From Myxococcales bacterium (GTDB taxonomy: Bacteria > Myxococcota_A > Polyangia > Haliangiales > Haliangiaceae), in assembly GCA_024222395.1 (NCBI GenBank), contig JAAEPE010000045.1, positions 1 through 45,300 of the forward strand: a stretch of DNA of 45,300 bases, given 5' to 3'. The translations under genes and the position numbers were made by a program. Shown here in pieces: positions 12,101 to 20,582 of this stretch. The notes beneath the pieces are model-generated. The model had not been told where the DNA came from, did no database searches, and saw only the letters and a list, made by a program, of their open reading frames with translations. How positions within the stretch are numbered: position 1 is the stretch's first letter; each line of letters starts with the position of its first letter.

Positions 12101-15100
12101 TCTTCAAGGTTGCACATATCGAAGAAGAGCTGCAGGAAGACGTTACCGCCGCGGTTGTGAGCTACCAAGCGATTCTTGAGATCGAGGCTGACAATCGGCG
12201 TGCAAGGCGTTCGCTGGCCCGCATCTTCGAAGGGCTTGGGGATTGGGCGAAACTCGCCGAGTCTTTGGAGGCTGAGGTGCGAGTTTCGACGGATGCAGAC
12301 AGCAAAGCCTCGCTCTATTTCCGCCTTGGCGAGCTGTACCAGGGGCCTCTCGAGCGCGAGGACGAGGCCCGCGAGTCTTTCAAACGCTGCCTTGCCTTGA
12401 CGCCTTCTCAGCAAGTGCATGATGCACTGCACTACTTCATGCAACCGGGGCAGGCTTCCGAGGTGCGCGTCGAAGTAGCAGGACTTCTCTTGCCCGCGTT
12501 CGAGCAGGCGGAGGCGCACGCCAAGATTGCGGAGGCTATCGAGATCCTTGTGGAGTCCGCGACGGGGGAAGAGCTCCTTGGATTCGAAGCGAGACTAGCG
12601 AATCTCTACGATGGCGAACTCAATCAGCCCGAGCGAGCCTACGCCGCGTCAGCGCGTCTTCTCATGCTTGACCCAGCCGACGCCGCAAACCGCAGTCGCC
12701 TGGACATACTCGGCAAATTGCTAGACCGCGCAGGGGATATGCGCAACAAGCTCGAAGCCGCATTTGAAGCCTGCGACGCGCGCGGTTGCGATGAGACGGT
12801 GAAGCTCGGAATTGCCATGGAGTTGGCAATCCTTTGCGACAAGGTGCTCGATGACATGGAAGCGGCGGAGGTCGCATGGCGTCGCATTCAGAGCCTCGAG
12901 GAGGGCCACTCGGACGCCCACCAGGCTCTCTCGCGGATCTTCCGAATGACAGAGAAGTGGGAGGACTTGCGAGGGCTATTGCAGGCCAAGGTCGAGCGAA
13001 GCTTCGACGTCGCAGACCGTTTGCGACTTTACTGGCAATTGGCCGAACTCGCGGAAGGCGTGCTCGACGATTCGGGCGGCGCTGAGGCGGCCTTTCGAGG
13101 CATTATCGAGGCGGCACCGGAACAGTCGCGAGCCTTCTCCGCACTCTCTGGCATCTACGAGAGGAGCGAACGCTGGCAGGAAATGGAAGAACTCCTATGC
13201 CTGTGGTCCGACTATCTGGAGGGAGCCGAACTCTCAGCGAACGACAATCGTCGGGCGCGAATACGCGCGGAGAAACTGGACCAGGGATCGGGCGCTGTAG
13301 ACCTCGCCGAGGAGCTGCTCGCGCGCAACGGCGAGGACTCGGAAGCCCGTGCTATCTGTGAGAGCTTGCTGGGTGACGAGGGCTTGCGTCTTCGGATTGC
13401 GCGTCTGCTGGAACCGCTCTACGGCGCAGCGGGCAATAGCGCATCGCTCTGCCGGATGTTGCTCGTGCAAGCAGAATGTGCTGAGTCGCGCACAGAGGCG
13501 ATGGAGCTCTATGCTCGAATCGCAGAGCTGCAAGACAGCGAACTCGGAGATCCTGGCGCATCTATGAAGAACTGGCTTCTGGCCCTCGCCAAGGAACCCG
13601 CCGATGAACGCTGTCTCACGGCACTCTTGCGCCTCGCACCCTTGGTTGACGGCTGGGCCAAGCTAGCCGCCAGTCTCGAATCCGCCGTGGACTTGGTGGA
13701 TGAGGGGGACTTGAGCACCCGTGCGAGACTGTTGCGGGCCTGTGCGGATATCCATAGGGACACGCTTTCGCAGCCCGCCGAGACGGTTGGTTTGCTCGAG
13801 CGCTTGCTCGAACTAGATACCTCCGACCCCGAGACCATCCGCTACGCCTCCTATGCTCTTGATGGACTCTATGCGAGTTCTTCTGAATTCAGGAAGCAAG
13901 CTCGCGTGCTCAGGGGCGCGGCGGAGTGGGCCGAAGCCAGTGAGGAACGCAAGACGCTGCTAGCTCGTGTTGCAGAAATCGAAGAGACTGCGCTTGAGGA
14001 CGAATCAGCAGCTCTTGCCAGCTGGGAGGCAGTGCTCGGTGAAGATCCAGAGGATGCCACCGCGCTCGCCGCCTGCGATCGTCTGCTCGAGGCGAGTGGT
14101 GCGTTCCGTGAGTTGGCGGACATCGTCAGGCGGAGAGTGGACCTCATGGAGCTTGGCCAGGAACGCGCAGATGGGCTCTGTCGCCTCGCGAAACTGTATG
14201 GTGGCAAGCTAGAGGAGCCCAGTGAGGCCATCTCTTGTTATCGTGAGATTCTCGATCTCGATGTCGGGATGGGCGCCGTTCTCAAGGCGCTTTGCGAGCT
14301 GTATCGCAAGGAATCACGATTCGACGATCTTCTGGACATATTGCAGCGTCGAGTTCAAGAGAGCGAGGGAGATGCGCGAGCGGCGCTTCTCTTCGAAGCT
14401 GGCGTTGTGTTGGCGACGGACCTATCTCGGCCGAGCGATGCTGTGGAGCATTTTGCCGACGTCCTACGCCTTGATGTCGATCATCAGGCTGCGCGTGAGC
14501 GACTCTCGGGCTTTGTCTCGGATCCGGACTTGCGCATTCGCGCGGCAGAGCTTCTAGATCCTCTCTACGAGGCCGGGGGCGATCATGCCGCACTGATTTC
14601 GCTGCTGGAGACTCTGTGCGAGGACAATGATGATCCGCGTGCGGTGATGAGTCATTTGCGCCGTATCGCGGGAATACACGAGATAGTGCTAGAAGACTCG
14701 GAGGCGGCGTTTGAAGTGATTATGCGGGCGGTGAAGTGCTCGCTAGCGGAGCCCGAATTGCCAGAGCTACTGGTCGATTTGCAGCGTCTGGCAGCGGAAA
14801 ACGGAGCTTTGCCGACACTTGTGGATGTGTATCGGGACATCGCCCCTGACGTCTTCGACGGCGACTTGCAACGGCGGATCTATCTCGACATCGCCGACCT
14901 TTGCCGCGCTGTCCTCCAGGATGTGGCAACCGCGCGCGAGTATTACCAACTCGTATTGGACGCCCAGCCGGACGATGAGCGCGCCCTGCGCGCCCTCGAG
15001 GGCATCTATAGAGAAAGCGAAGATCATAGCGCCCTCTACGAATTACTCGTACAAAAGGCAGACCTGGCGGCCAACGACATCGAGAAGCGGGCCGAGGCAC

Positions 15101-18100
15101 TCACCGAGGCTGGAAGTCTGTGCGCGGAACACTTGGATCGAACGAGTGATGCTGCGATGCATTGGGAACAGGTTCTCGAGCTTATGCCCGAATCTCGTGA
15201 TGTAGCGGGCAAGCTTCAAGAACTCTACGCGAAAGCAGAGCGCTGGCACGACCTTGCCGAGGCCCTGGAGTCGCGTCTGGGTTTTGCCATGACTGTCGAA
15301 GAGGCTGTGGAACTACGGTACCGTCTCGGCGCTCTCTACGAAGAGCGGATTCGCGATCCAGACGCTGCGGTGGAGAGCTACGGAGCAGCTATCGGGGGCG
15401 ACCCGAATCACCAAGCGGCAATGGGGGCGCTTGAGCGTTTGCTTGAAGAGGCGGATACCAGGAGCGCCGTAGCCGACATACTCGAGCCGATTCACGTGGC
15501 CAATCAAGACTGGCCGCAGCTCGTTCGCATCTACGAAATCAAGCTCGAAGCGGCCGACGACCCAAGCGAGCGCCTCCGCATCACCAGGTACATTGCGAGA
15601 CTGCACGAGGATCAACTTGGGGATCTCGGCGGGGCCTTCCACTGGATGGGGCGCGTATTCCGTGAGAGCCCGAGCGACAAGAACGTACGCATGCAGCTTG
15701 AGCGCTTGGTTGGCGTGCTTCAGAACTGGGAAGAACTTGCCAAGGTCTATCAATCTTACGTCGACGACGAAGGTGGGGATTCCCCGGAGCTGCGCGAGGT
15801 CGCGGAGACGCTAGCGGATCTCTACAACAAGCGTTTGGGGCAGGTAGACGCGGCGTTTGGCGCATACAAGCGTGTCTTGCAAATGGATCCGGAAGCCCTC
15901 CAGGTATTCTCGCGAACAGAGGCTATGCTCGTTCGTGCAGAGTCGTGGGGCGAGCTGATTGGCCTCTACGAGGAGGTGGTGCACTCATCACTAGACGATG
16001 AGAGACGCCAGGAAATCTACGCCAAGCTCGCTCGCGTGCAGGAAGAGCGGCTCGAGGACCACGGTAAGGCTACGGATGGTTGGCGAGCTCTTCTTGAGAT
16101 AGACCCAGACAGCGAACTCGCGATGGGCGAACTTGATCGCCTTCTGGAGGTCCAGCAGAATTGGTATGAGTTGGCTGAGTTGCTTCTTGGTGTTATTGAT
16201 AGGCCCAGAGATGAGGGGCAACTCCTTGAGAGCCGTCTGCGATTGGCAAAGATCCGAGAGCAACACCTCGAGGACATGGACGGTGCCATAGAACAGTACG
16301 AGCAATCGCTGCACATGCCTGGGGGCGAACTGGCGCTGACGGCACTGGAACGTCTCGTTATGGACGATGCCCACCGAGAGCAAATTGCGGACATTCTGGA
16401 GCCTGTCTATCGCGAGAAGGACTGGTGGCAAAAACTAGTGGTCATTCTGGATGCGAAGCTCATGTACGCAGAGGAACAGGCGCGTCGTGGTGAGATGTTG
16501 CGAGAAATAGCGCAGATCCACGAGGAGCGCGGTGGCGACTTGGGGCTGGCACTCGAGGCGCTGGGCAAGGCGTGGATTGAGGATATCAACGACGACGAAC
16601 TATACGAGAGATTTGTTTCGTTGGGGCTTGCCCAGGGCAATACAACTCTCTTGGTCGAGGTTCTTGAGGCCGGTATCAAAGATCAGTTCGACTACGATCT
16701 TGTCGGGAAAGTTCTTATTCGACTTTCCGGGGTTCACGAAACCTCACGCGACGATGCGCAAGAGGCGATTTCGTGTTTGCGCCGGCTCCTGGAAATGACC
16801 GACGATCACGCTTTGGGGCTCGAAGAACTCGACCGCCTGCTCGTTGGGGCCATGGATTGGGACGCACTCATTCCGATCGTCGAGAGGCGCGCAGAACTCG
16901 CGGACGAACTCAGTGAGCGTCTCACTCTTCTTCGGCGCTCCGCGATGACCCATGAGAACGAACGCTCCGACCGGGCTGCGGCGATTGATGCGTATCGAAA
17001 TATCCTCGGTGCGGAAGAGGGCGACCGCGACGCGCTAGATGCACTCGATAGGCTCTACACTGCGGATGAGAATTGGGCGGAACTAGCCCAGGTCTTGCTC
17101 AACAAGGTCGAGACGAGCGAAGAACCAGCGACTCAGCGTGCGCTGTACTTCGAGTTGGCGGAGCTTCAAGAAACCAAGCTCGGCGATACCTACGAGGCGA
17201 TTTCGCAGACCCGGAGTGTGCTTGACCTCGATCCGGACGACGCTCGGGCACTTGAGGGGCTGAGCAGGCTCTTGGAGAAGGGGTCAATGTGGCAGGACTT
17301 GCTTGAAGTCGTAGACCACCAGGCGACGCTCGCTTCGGGGCCGGCGGAAGTCGACACAGCGTTTACCGCGGCTGAGTTGGTGGAGTCGAAATTGCTGGAG
17401 GTCGAAGCCGCAATCGAGAGGTACGCGGGAGTCCTGGAGTTGGATGCAACCCACGAAGGTGCGCGTGCGGCCCTTTTGCGCCACAGCACCAGTGAAGACA
17501 GCTTGGAGCGCTGCTGCGAGGTTCTCGACGGCGTTTTCCGGGCCGAGGCCAACTTCGATGCGCTCGTCAAGATCCTTGAGACACGCCTAGGTGCTGCCGA
17601 AGGCGATGAGGAGCGCTGCGTGTCGCTGCTCGCAGAGCTTGCCGAACTTCATGAAATGTCGAGAGGTGATACCCCGAGTGCGTTTGCGACTTGGTCACGA
17701 GGCCTCAAGATTCAGGTGGATGACGAGCGCGCTCAGCGTGAACTGCAACGTCTTGCTATGTCCCAGGGCAACTGGAAGGAGCTGGTGACACTCTATGAGG
17801 GCATCCTCGCAGAGACTTTGGACTCGGGGGCCGAGTATCTCTGCGCAACAAAGCTTGGCGGCTACTACGAGGAATACCTGGGCGATTTGCCTAGTGCAGC
17901 GGAGCGGTACGAGAGAGCCCTAGGTGTTGCCAATGAAGAAGGGCCGGCCCTTCAAGCGCTGGCGCGTATCTACGAGCACGACGGCAAGTACTCCGACCTC
18001 GCCAAGACGTACGCCCGCCAAGCCGATGCGACGATGGACGAAACGGAGCAGGCCAATTTGCTGTTTATGCTCGGCGATGTTCGGGAACAACGCCTAGGCT

Positions 18101-20424
18101 TCATGGCGGATGCCGTTGCCTCGTATCGAGATGTATTGGAGCGAGACAGTAGTCACGGTGCTGCGCGGGGTGCTCTGCAACGTCTTCTTGTCACTAACGA
18201 AGAGGAGAGGTCGGACATCATCGCGATTCTCGAACCTCTCTACGAACAGGACGGGGATTCTGCGCGACTAGCCGACTTGCTGAGTACCAAGACTGGCGGT
18301 GTGGACGATTCGTTCGAACGAGCGCAGATCTACGCGAGGATTGCCGAGATCGCTGAGCAGGAACTGGGGGATGCCACTAGAGCCCTCGACGCTGTCGGTG
18401 GCTGGCTGGCGGAAGAGCCTGATAGTGAGCAAGCCCTTGAGGAACTCGAGAGACTCGGTGAGCAGGTGCAGCGCCACGGCGAAGTTGCTGCACGCCTCGA
18501 CGGCATCTGTGCCGGGAGCGCAAGCGATGAGGTCCGAGTTCGGTTGGGGCAATGCAGTGCTCGCATCAAGCTCGACAAGCTCGGGGACTTCGATGGCGCT
18601 CTGAAGAACGTCGATGCGCTCCTCGCCATCGATAAAGATGACGTCAAGGCTCTCGATGCTTTGCAGATGATTTGTCGTCAGCAAGGAGACTGGGCGAGGC
18701 TCGCGCAGACCCAGTGGCATCGTGCGGAACTGAGTTACGAGCCCTCGGAGAAGCGCGGTTTGCTTGCCGAAACAGCGCATCTGCGGCTCCAACTAGAAGA
18801 GCGGGACGAGTGCATTGTCGCTTGGCGTGCAGTGCTCGATATTGACGAAGCGGACGCGGAGGCTCAGCGTGAGCTAGCCATCCAGTATCGGGGGCGCGAG
18901 GCCTGGGACGACCTTGTCGAGATTCTCAAACTCTCATCACGCTACGCCACCGACGGCGAAGTCGATCGGGGGCTGAGAACCGAGGTCGCTCAGATATACT
19001 CGGAGCAGATCCAAGATTTCGAACAGGGAGTCGATGCATGGCAAGCCGTGCTGGATCTCGATCCAAACGACCTCGCGCCGCTCGCCGCCCTGGAGTCGCT
19101 GCACAGGCGACGTGAGGACTTCATGGCCGTCCAAGAGGTACTCTTGCGCCGGGCCGACGCCGTCGATGGCAACGAAGCGCGAATTGCCGTCTTCCTGCGG
19201 CTCTCGCAGGTTGCAGAGATGGACCGAGAAGCTCCAGAGGAGGCCATAGATTTCTTGCGCAGTGTGCTCGAGATCGAGAGCATGCATTTGCAAGCTAACG
19301 AGCAAATCGAGCGTCTCCTGCGAAGTCTCGAGCGCTGGCACGACGTGGTTGAATTGCACCAAATCCGCGCTGAGCATTGCGCTATCCAAGGCGATGTTCC
19401 TGGTGAGCTTCGCTGGCTCGCCCAGGCCGCCGAGGTCTGGGAAGGCCAACTGGACAATCCCGACGAGGCTGCCGAGATGCTCGAGAAGATCTTGGTGCGA
19501 GATCCGAACTCCGTTGCCGCCCTCACTCGGCTTGCAAAGATCTACGAGTCGGCAAGCGACTGGGAGCGATGCAGCGAGATTCTGGAGAGGGCATTGGCTC
19601 TTGGCCCACAGGGGACGGATGCGGCGGACCTCTATGTTCGCCTTGGCGAAGTCGCGCGGAATAAGGATGGAGATGAGGCCAAAGCTCAGGAGTACTTCGG
19701 GCAGGCGTTGCACTTTGATGGCTACCACCGGATGGCTCTAGAGCGCATCGAGGAAGCCGCTCGCGCTAAAGACGACTGGCTCTTGGTCGCGGATATGGTT
19801 CGCCGACGCTACGAGATCACCGAGGACCCAGCGCAGAAACTCGATCTCACTGTCGAGCTTGCGCAACTCTATGGAGAACGGCTTGGTCAACCAGAGCAGG
19901 TGATTCCGCTGTTGGAAGCGGCTAATCAAAGTTCGCCTGATGACCCGCGTATTGTCGGGCCTCTCGCCGACCTCTATTTTCACGCTGGACGTCATAGCGA
20001 GGCAGCTCCGATGTTTGAGCAACTCGCAGACGCTGCGAAGAAGAAGCGCAAGATGAAGGATGTTGCGAGCTACAAGCAGAAGCTCGCCGGTATCTTTCAT
20101 GCACAGGGCGACGCCGAGAAGGCGATAGCAGCCTACGAAGAAGCGTTTCGCGTAGATCCGACGAACGTGCGAACAATGGTGGGCCTGGGGCAGCTCTACA
20201 TGGCAAAGCAGGACTGGGAGAAGGCGCGGAGGGTGTACCGCTCTATGGTGCTCCAGAACATTGATCCGGCGATTGGCATCACCAAGGCTGACGTCTACTT
20301 CCAGTTGGGCCAAATCCACCATGCGCAGGACGAGCTTCCGAAGGCAAAGGACATGTACAAGCGGGCCCTGAGTGCGGACTCATCGCATGCCCAGGCCAAG
20401 GATGCGCTCGGGACGCTTGGCTAG
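9190..20424 (+). CDS. Giant tetratricopeptide-repeat protein (3,744 residues)
   Basis: One uninterrupted frame encodes a protein of roughly 0.42 MDa, by estimate. There is no signal peptide, membrane helix or recognisable catalytic domain. Almost the whole length consists of helical hairpins of TPR type. An aromatic residue in the pattern (W/Y)xxLxxL recurs at residues 418, 492, 565, 646, 718, 803, 874, 947 and 1019, giving a period of about 72-74 residues (two TPRs) and perhaps 50 units overall. Each unit has a variant of LYRxxLxLDPxxxxAL. The last 250 residues are closer to the canonical 34-residue TPR (EKAIAAYEEAFRVDPTN, AKDMYKRALSADSS). Units are diverged in DNA, so this is an old duplication series. 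The protein is strongly acidic. It is probably a large cytoplasmic scaffold; partners are unknown. Its stop is provided by repeat copy B. Confidence 0.93.
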   Translation: MAEFREYLVMLRSDPSDSQALAELQKLGPAVLGSPEAVLALDETRQQLRGKGASDTAVKLFDLELEHAEGERQAALLVGKGQVVFDDLLNADTSLECMTLALRLQPENEQVKAQLEHLEQVKVHWEQIVEKYIEEAEATTEPTLAATLYRAAAETFARYQPGASEVETYLRKAIEVDAKNFRAALQLARLFGDAERWQELRDLLQSCVEVADKPDVRIACWVRLADLAQGPLANNELAAHSMQRVVADDPGNARALAFLATMYEAQENWAAAVSLYANALKNKRRSGSAETEIDMLIQIGMLHWHRLEDAEAAEEYFARLRKISPAHRVQLDFYKKYYVQTEQAGKLMQLYRQALKSVGDADPERKRELMVELAQLSEGSMDNPEKAIDSWKSILRADPENIEASESLRRLYERTGKWNALLDLIKEQVEKLPADDAEGRVHGLLEVVEIYRDRLNLDVMVINTYNSILTLDASNLDVMDALAEKYRELGRWNDLIAVLSRKAQVETVEVEMRAALLSEVAALWIDRFGNYAQAIKPLEELLSMDASNAEALTRLKEIYTRRRQWRALIDLMGREALSLEDDARRAHYGSMAEIAGQKLGDSRLAINIWNQVLELPGSTTDPDDITPDAPVAYDALCALYEREKRYPALVEMLARKLALAVTPEAALPVLERMGKVYAHKLKAPVQAARVYQEVLALKPNHGKAARVLRELYAAAKDYDALESLYGGMGHWDDLVEAYFSISDKFEERADTVALLERAGRVAQENIGNPDNIARVYERLQSVEPNHLGAARALVPLYRDAGKWARLLSIHEILLDHAADDEKMGLIEDIRVLCENRLGSKSLAFQWTGRAYQLAPGDSELLSELKRLGAEADAWQEVSRILDERVYGDDASEDERVELFRELGVIAEQRLHQSDKAREYFQEILKLRSDDRQAMDALEELAMQHSEWPALLEILRERVALGDDTAEKVELLFKVAHIEEELQEDVTAAVVSYQAILEIEADNRRARRSLARIFEGLGDWAKLAESLEAEVRVSTDADSKASLYFRLGELYQGPLEREDEARESFKRCLALTPSQQVHDALHYFMQPGQASEVRVEVAGLLLPAFEQAEAHAKIAEAIEILVESATGEELLGFEARLANLYDGELNQPERAYAASARLLMLDPADAANRSRLDILGKLLDRAGDMRNKLEAAFEACDARGCDETVKLGIAMELAILCDKVLDDMEAAEVAWRRIQSLEEGHSDAHQALSRIFRMTEKWEDLRGLLQAKVERSFDVADRLRLYWQLAELAEGVLDDSGGAEAAFRGIIEAAPEQSRAFSALSGIYERSERWQEMEELLCLWSDYLEGAELSANDNRRARIRAEKLDQGSGAVDLAEELLARNGEDSEARAICESLLGDEGLRLRIARLLEPLYGAAGNSASLCRMLLVQAECAESRTEAMELYARIAELQDSELGDPGASMKNWLLALAKEPADERCLTALLRLAPLVDGWAKLAASLESAVDLVDEGDLSTRARLLRACADIHRDTLSQPAETVGLLERLLELDTSDPETIRYASYALDGLYASSSEFRKQARVLRGAAEWAEASEERKTLLARVAEIEETALEDESAALASWEAVLGEDPEDATALAACDRLLEASGAFRELADIVRRRVDLMELGQERADGLCRLAKLYGGKLEEPSEAISCYREILDLDVGMGAVLKALCELYRKESRFDDLLDILQRRVQESEGDARAALLFEAGVVLATDLSRPSDAVEHFADVLRLDVDHQAARERLSGFVSDPDLRIRAAELLDPLYEAGGDHAALISLLETLCEDNDDPRAVMSHLRRIAGIHEIVLEDSEAAFEVIMRAVKCSLAEPELPELLVDLQRLAAENGALPTLVDVYRDIAPDVFDGDLQRRIYLDIADLCRAVLQDVATAREYYQLVLDAQPDDERALRALEGIYRESEDHSALYELLVQKADLAANDIEKRAEALTEAGSLCAEHLDRTSDAAMHWEQVLELMPESRDVAGKLQELYAKAERWHDLAEALESRLGFAMTVEEAVELRYRLGALYEERIRDPDAAVESYGAAIGGDPNHQAAMGALERLLEEADTRSAVADILEPIHVANQDWPQLVRIYEIKLEAADDPSERLRITRYIARLHEDQLGDLGGAFHWMGRVFRESPSDKNVRMQLERLVGVLQNWEELAKVYQSYVDDEGGDSPELREVAETLADLYNKRLGQVDAAFGAYKRVLQMDPEALQVFSRTEAMLVRAESWGELIGLYEEVVHSSLDDERRQEIYAKLARVQEERLEDHGKATDGWRALLEIDPDSELAMGELDRLLEVQQNWYELAELLLGVIDRPRDEGQLLESRLRLAKIREQHLEDMDGAIEQYEQSLHMPGGELALTALERLVMDDAHREQIADILEPVYREKDWWQKLVVILDAKLMYAEEQARRGEMLREIAQIHEERGGDLGLALEALGKAWIEDINDDELYERFVSLGLAQGNTTLLVEVLEAGIKDQFDYDLVGKVLIRLSGVHETSRDDAQEAISCLRRLLEMTDDHALGLEELDRLLVGAMDWDALIPIVERRAELADELSERLTLLRRSAMTHENERSDRAAAIDAYRNILGAEEGDRDALDALDRLYTADENWAELAQVLLNKVETSEEPATQRALYFELAELQETKLGDTYEAISQTRSVLDLDPDDARALEGLSRLLEKGSMWQDLLEVVDHQATLASGPAEVDTAFTAAELVESKLLEVEAAIERYAGVLELDATHEGARAALLRHSTSEDSLERCCEVLDGVFRAEANFDALVKILETRLGAAEGDEERCVSLLAELAELHEMSRGDTPSAFATWSRGLKIQVDDERAQRELQRLAMSQGNWKELVTLYEGILAETLDSGAEYLCATKLGGYYEEYLGDLPSAAERYERALGVANEEGPALQALARIYEHDGKYSDLAKTYARQADATMDETEQANLLFMLGDVREQRLGFMADAVASYRDVLERDSSHGAARGALQRLLVTNEEERSDIIAILEPLYEQDGDSARLADLLSTKTGGVDDSFERAQIYARIAEIAEQELGDATRALDAVGGWLAEEPDSEQALEELERLGEQVQRHGEVAARLDGICAGSASDEVRVRLGQCSARIKLDKLGDFDGALKNVDALLAIDKDDVKALDALQMICRQQGDWARLAQTQWHRAELSYEPSEKRGLLAETAHLRLQLEERDECIVAWRAVLDIDEADAEAQRELAIQYRGREAWDDLVEILKLSSRYATDGEVDRGLRTEVAQIYSEQIQDFEQGVDAWQAVLDLDPNDLAPLAALESLHRRREDFMAVQEVLLRRADAVDGNEARIAVFLRLSQVAEMDREAPEEAIDFLRSVLEIESMHLQANEQIERLLRSLERWHDVVELHQIRAEHCAIQGDVPGELRWLAQAAEVWEGQLDNPDEAAEMLEKILVRDPNSVAALTRLAKIYESASDWERCSEILERALALGPQGTDAADLYVRLGEVARNKDGDEAKAQEYFGQALHFDGYHRMALERIEEAARAKDDWLLVADMVRRRYEITEDPAQKLDLTVELAQLYGERLGQPEQVIPLLEAANQSSPDDPRIVGPLADLYFHAGRHSEAAPMFEQLADAAKKKRKMKDVASYKQKLAGIFHAQGDAEKAIAAYEEAFRVDPTNVRTMVGLGQLYMAKQDWEKARRVYRSMVLQNIDPAIGITKADVYFQLGQIHHAQDELPKAKDMYKRALSADSSHAQAKDALGTLG

Positions 20425-20582
20425 ACCGTCGAGTGAAAAGAATGACCTAGGATGGTGAGTTGTGATTTTTCGAGTGCAAGGCGCGAATGAGGATTTTGCC
20501 GGGGCAAATGACGAAATGAGCAACGCTGCAATCGGGAAAGCAGGACCATTAGACCGATCATTGTTTACGCTCGGCGGTCTAG
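20421..20582 (+). repeat. 162-bp MITE-like dispersed repeat, copy B
   Basis: This copy has the same length and orientation as copy A and is about 95% identical by eye. Here the element is the complete gap between two convergent genes. The left CTAG contains the stop of the TPR gene (20422-20424) and the right CTAG contains the stop of the HEAT-repeat gene (20579-20581, minus strand). The terminal inverted repeats are kept, including the paired outer 13 bases with one G-U. Confidence 0.87.
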
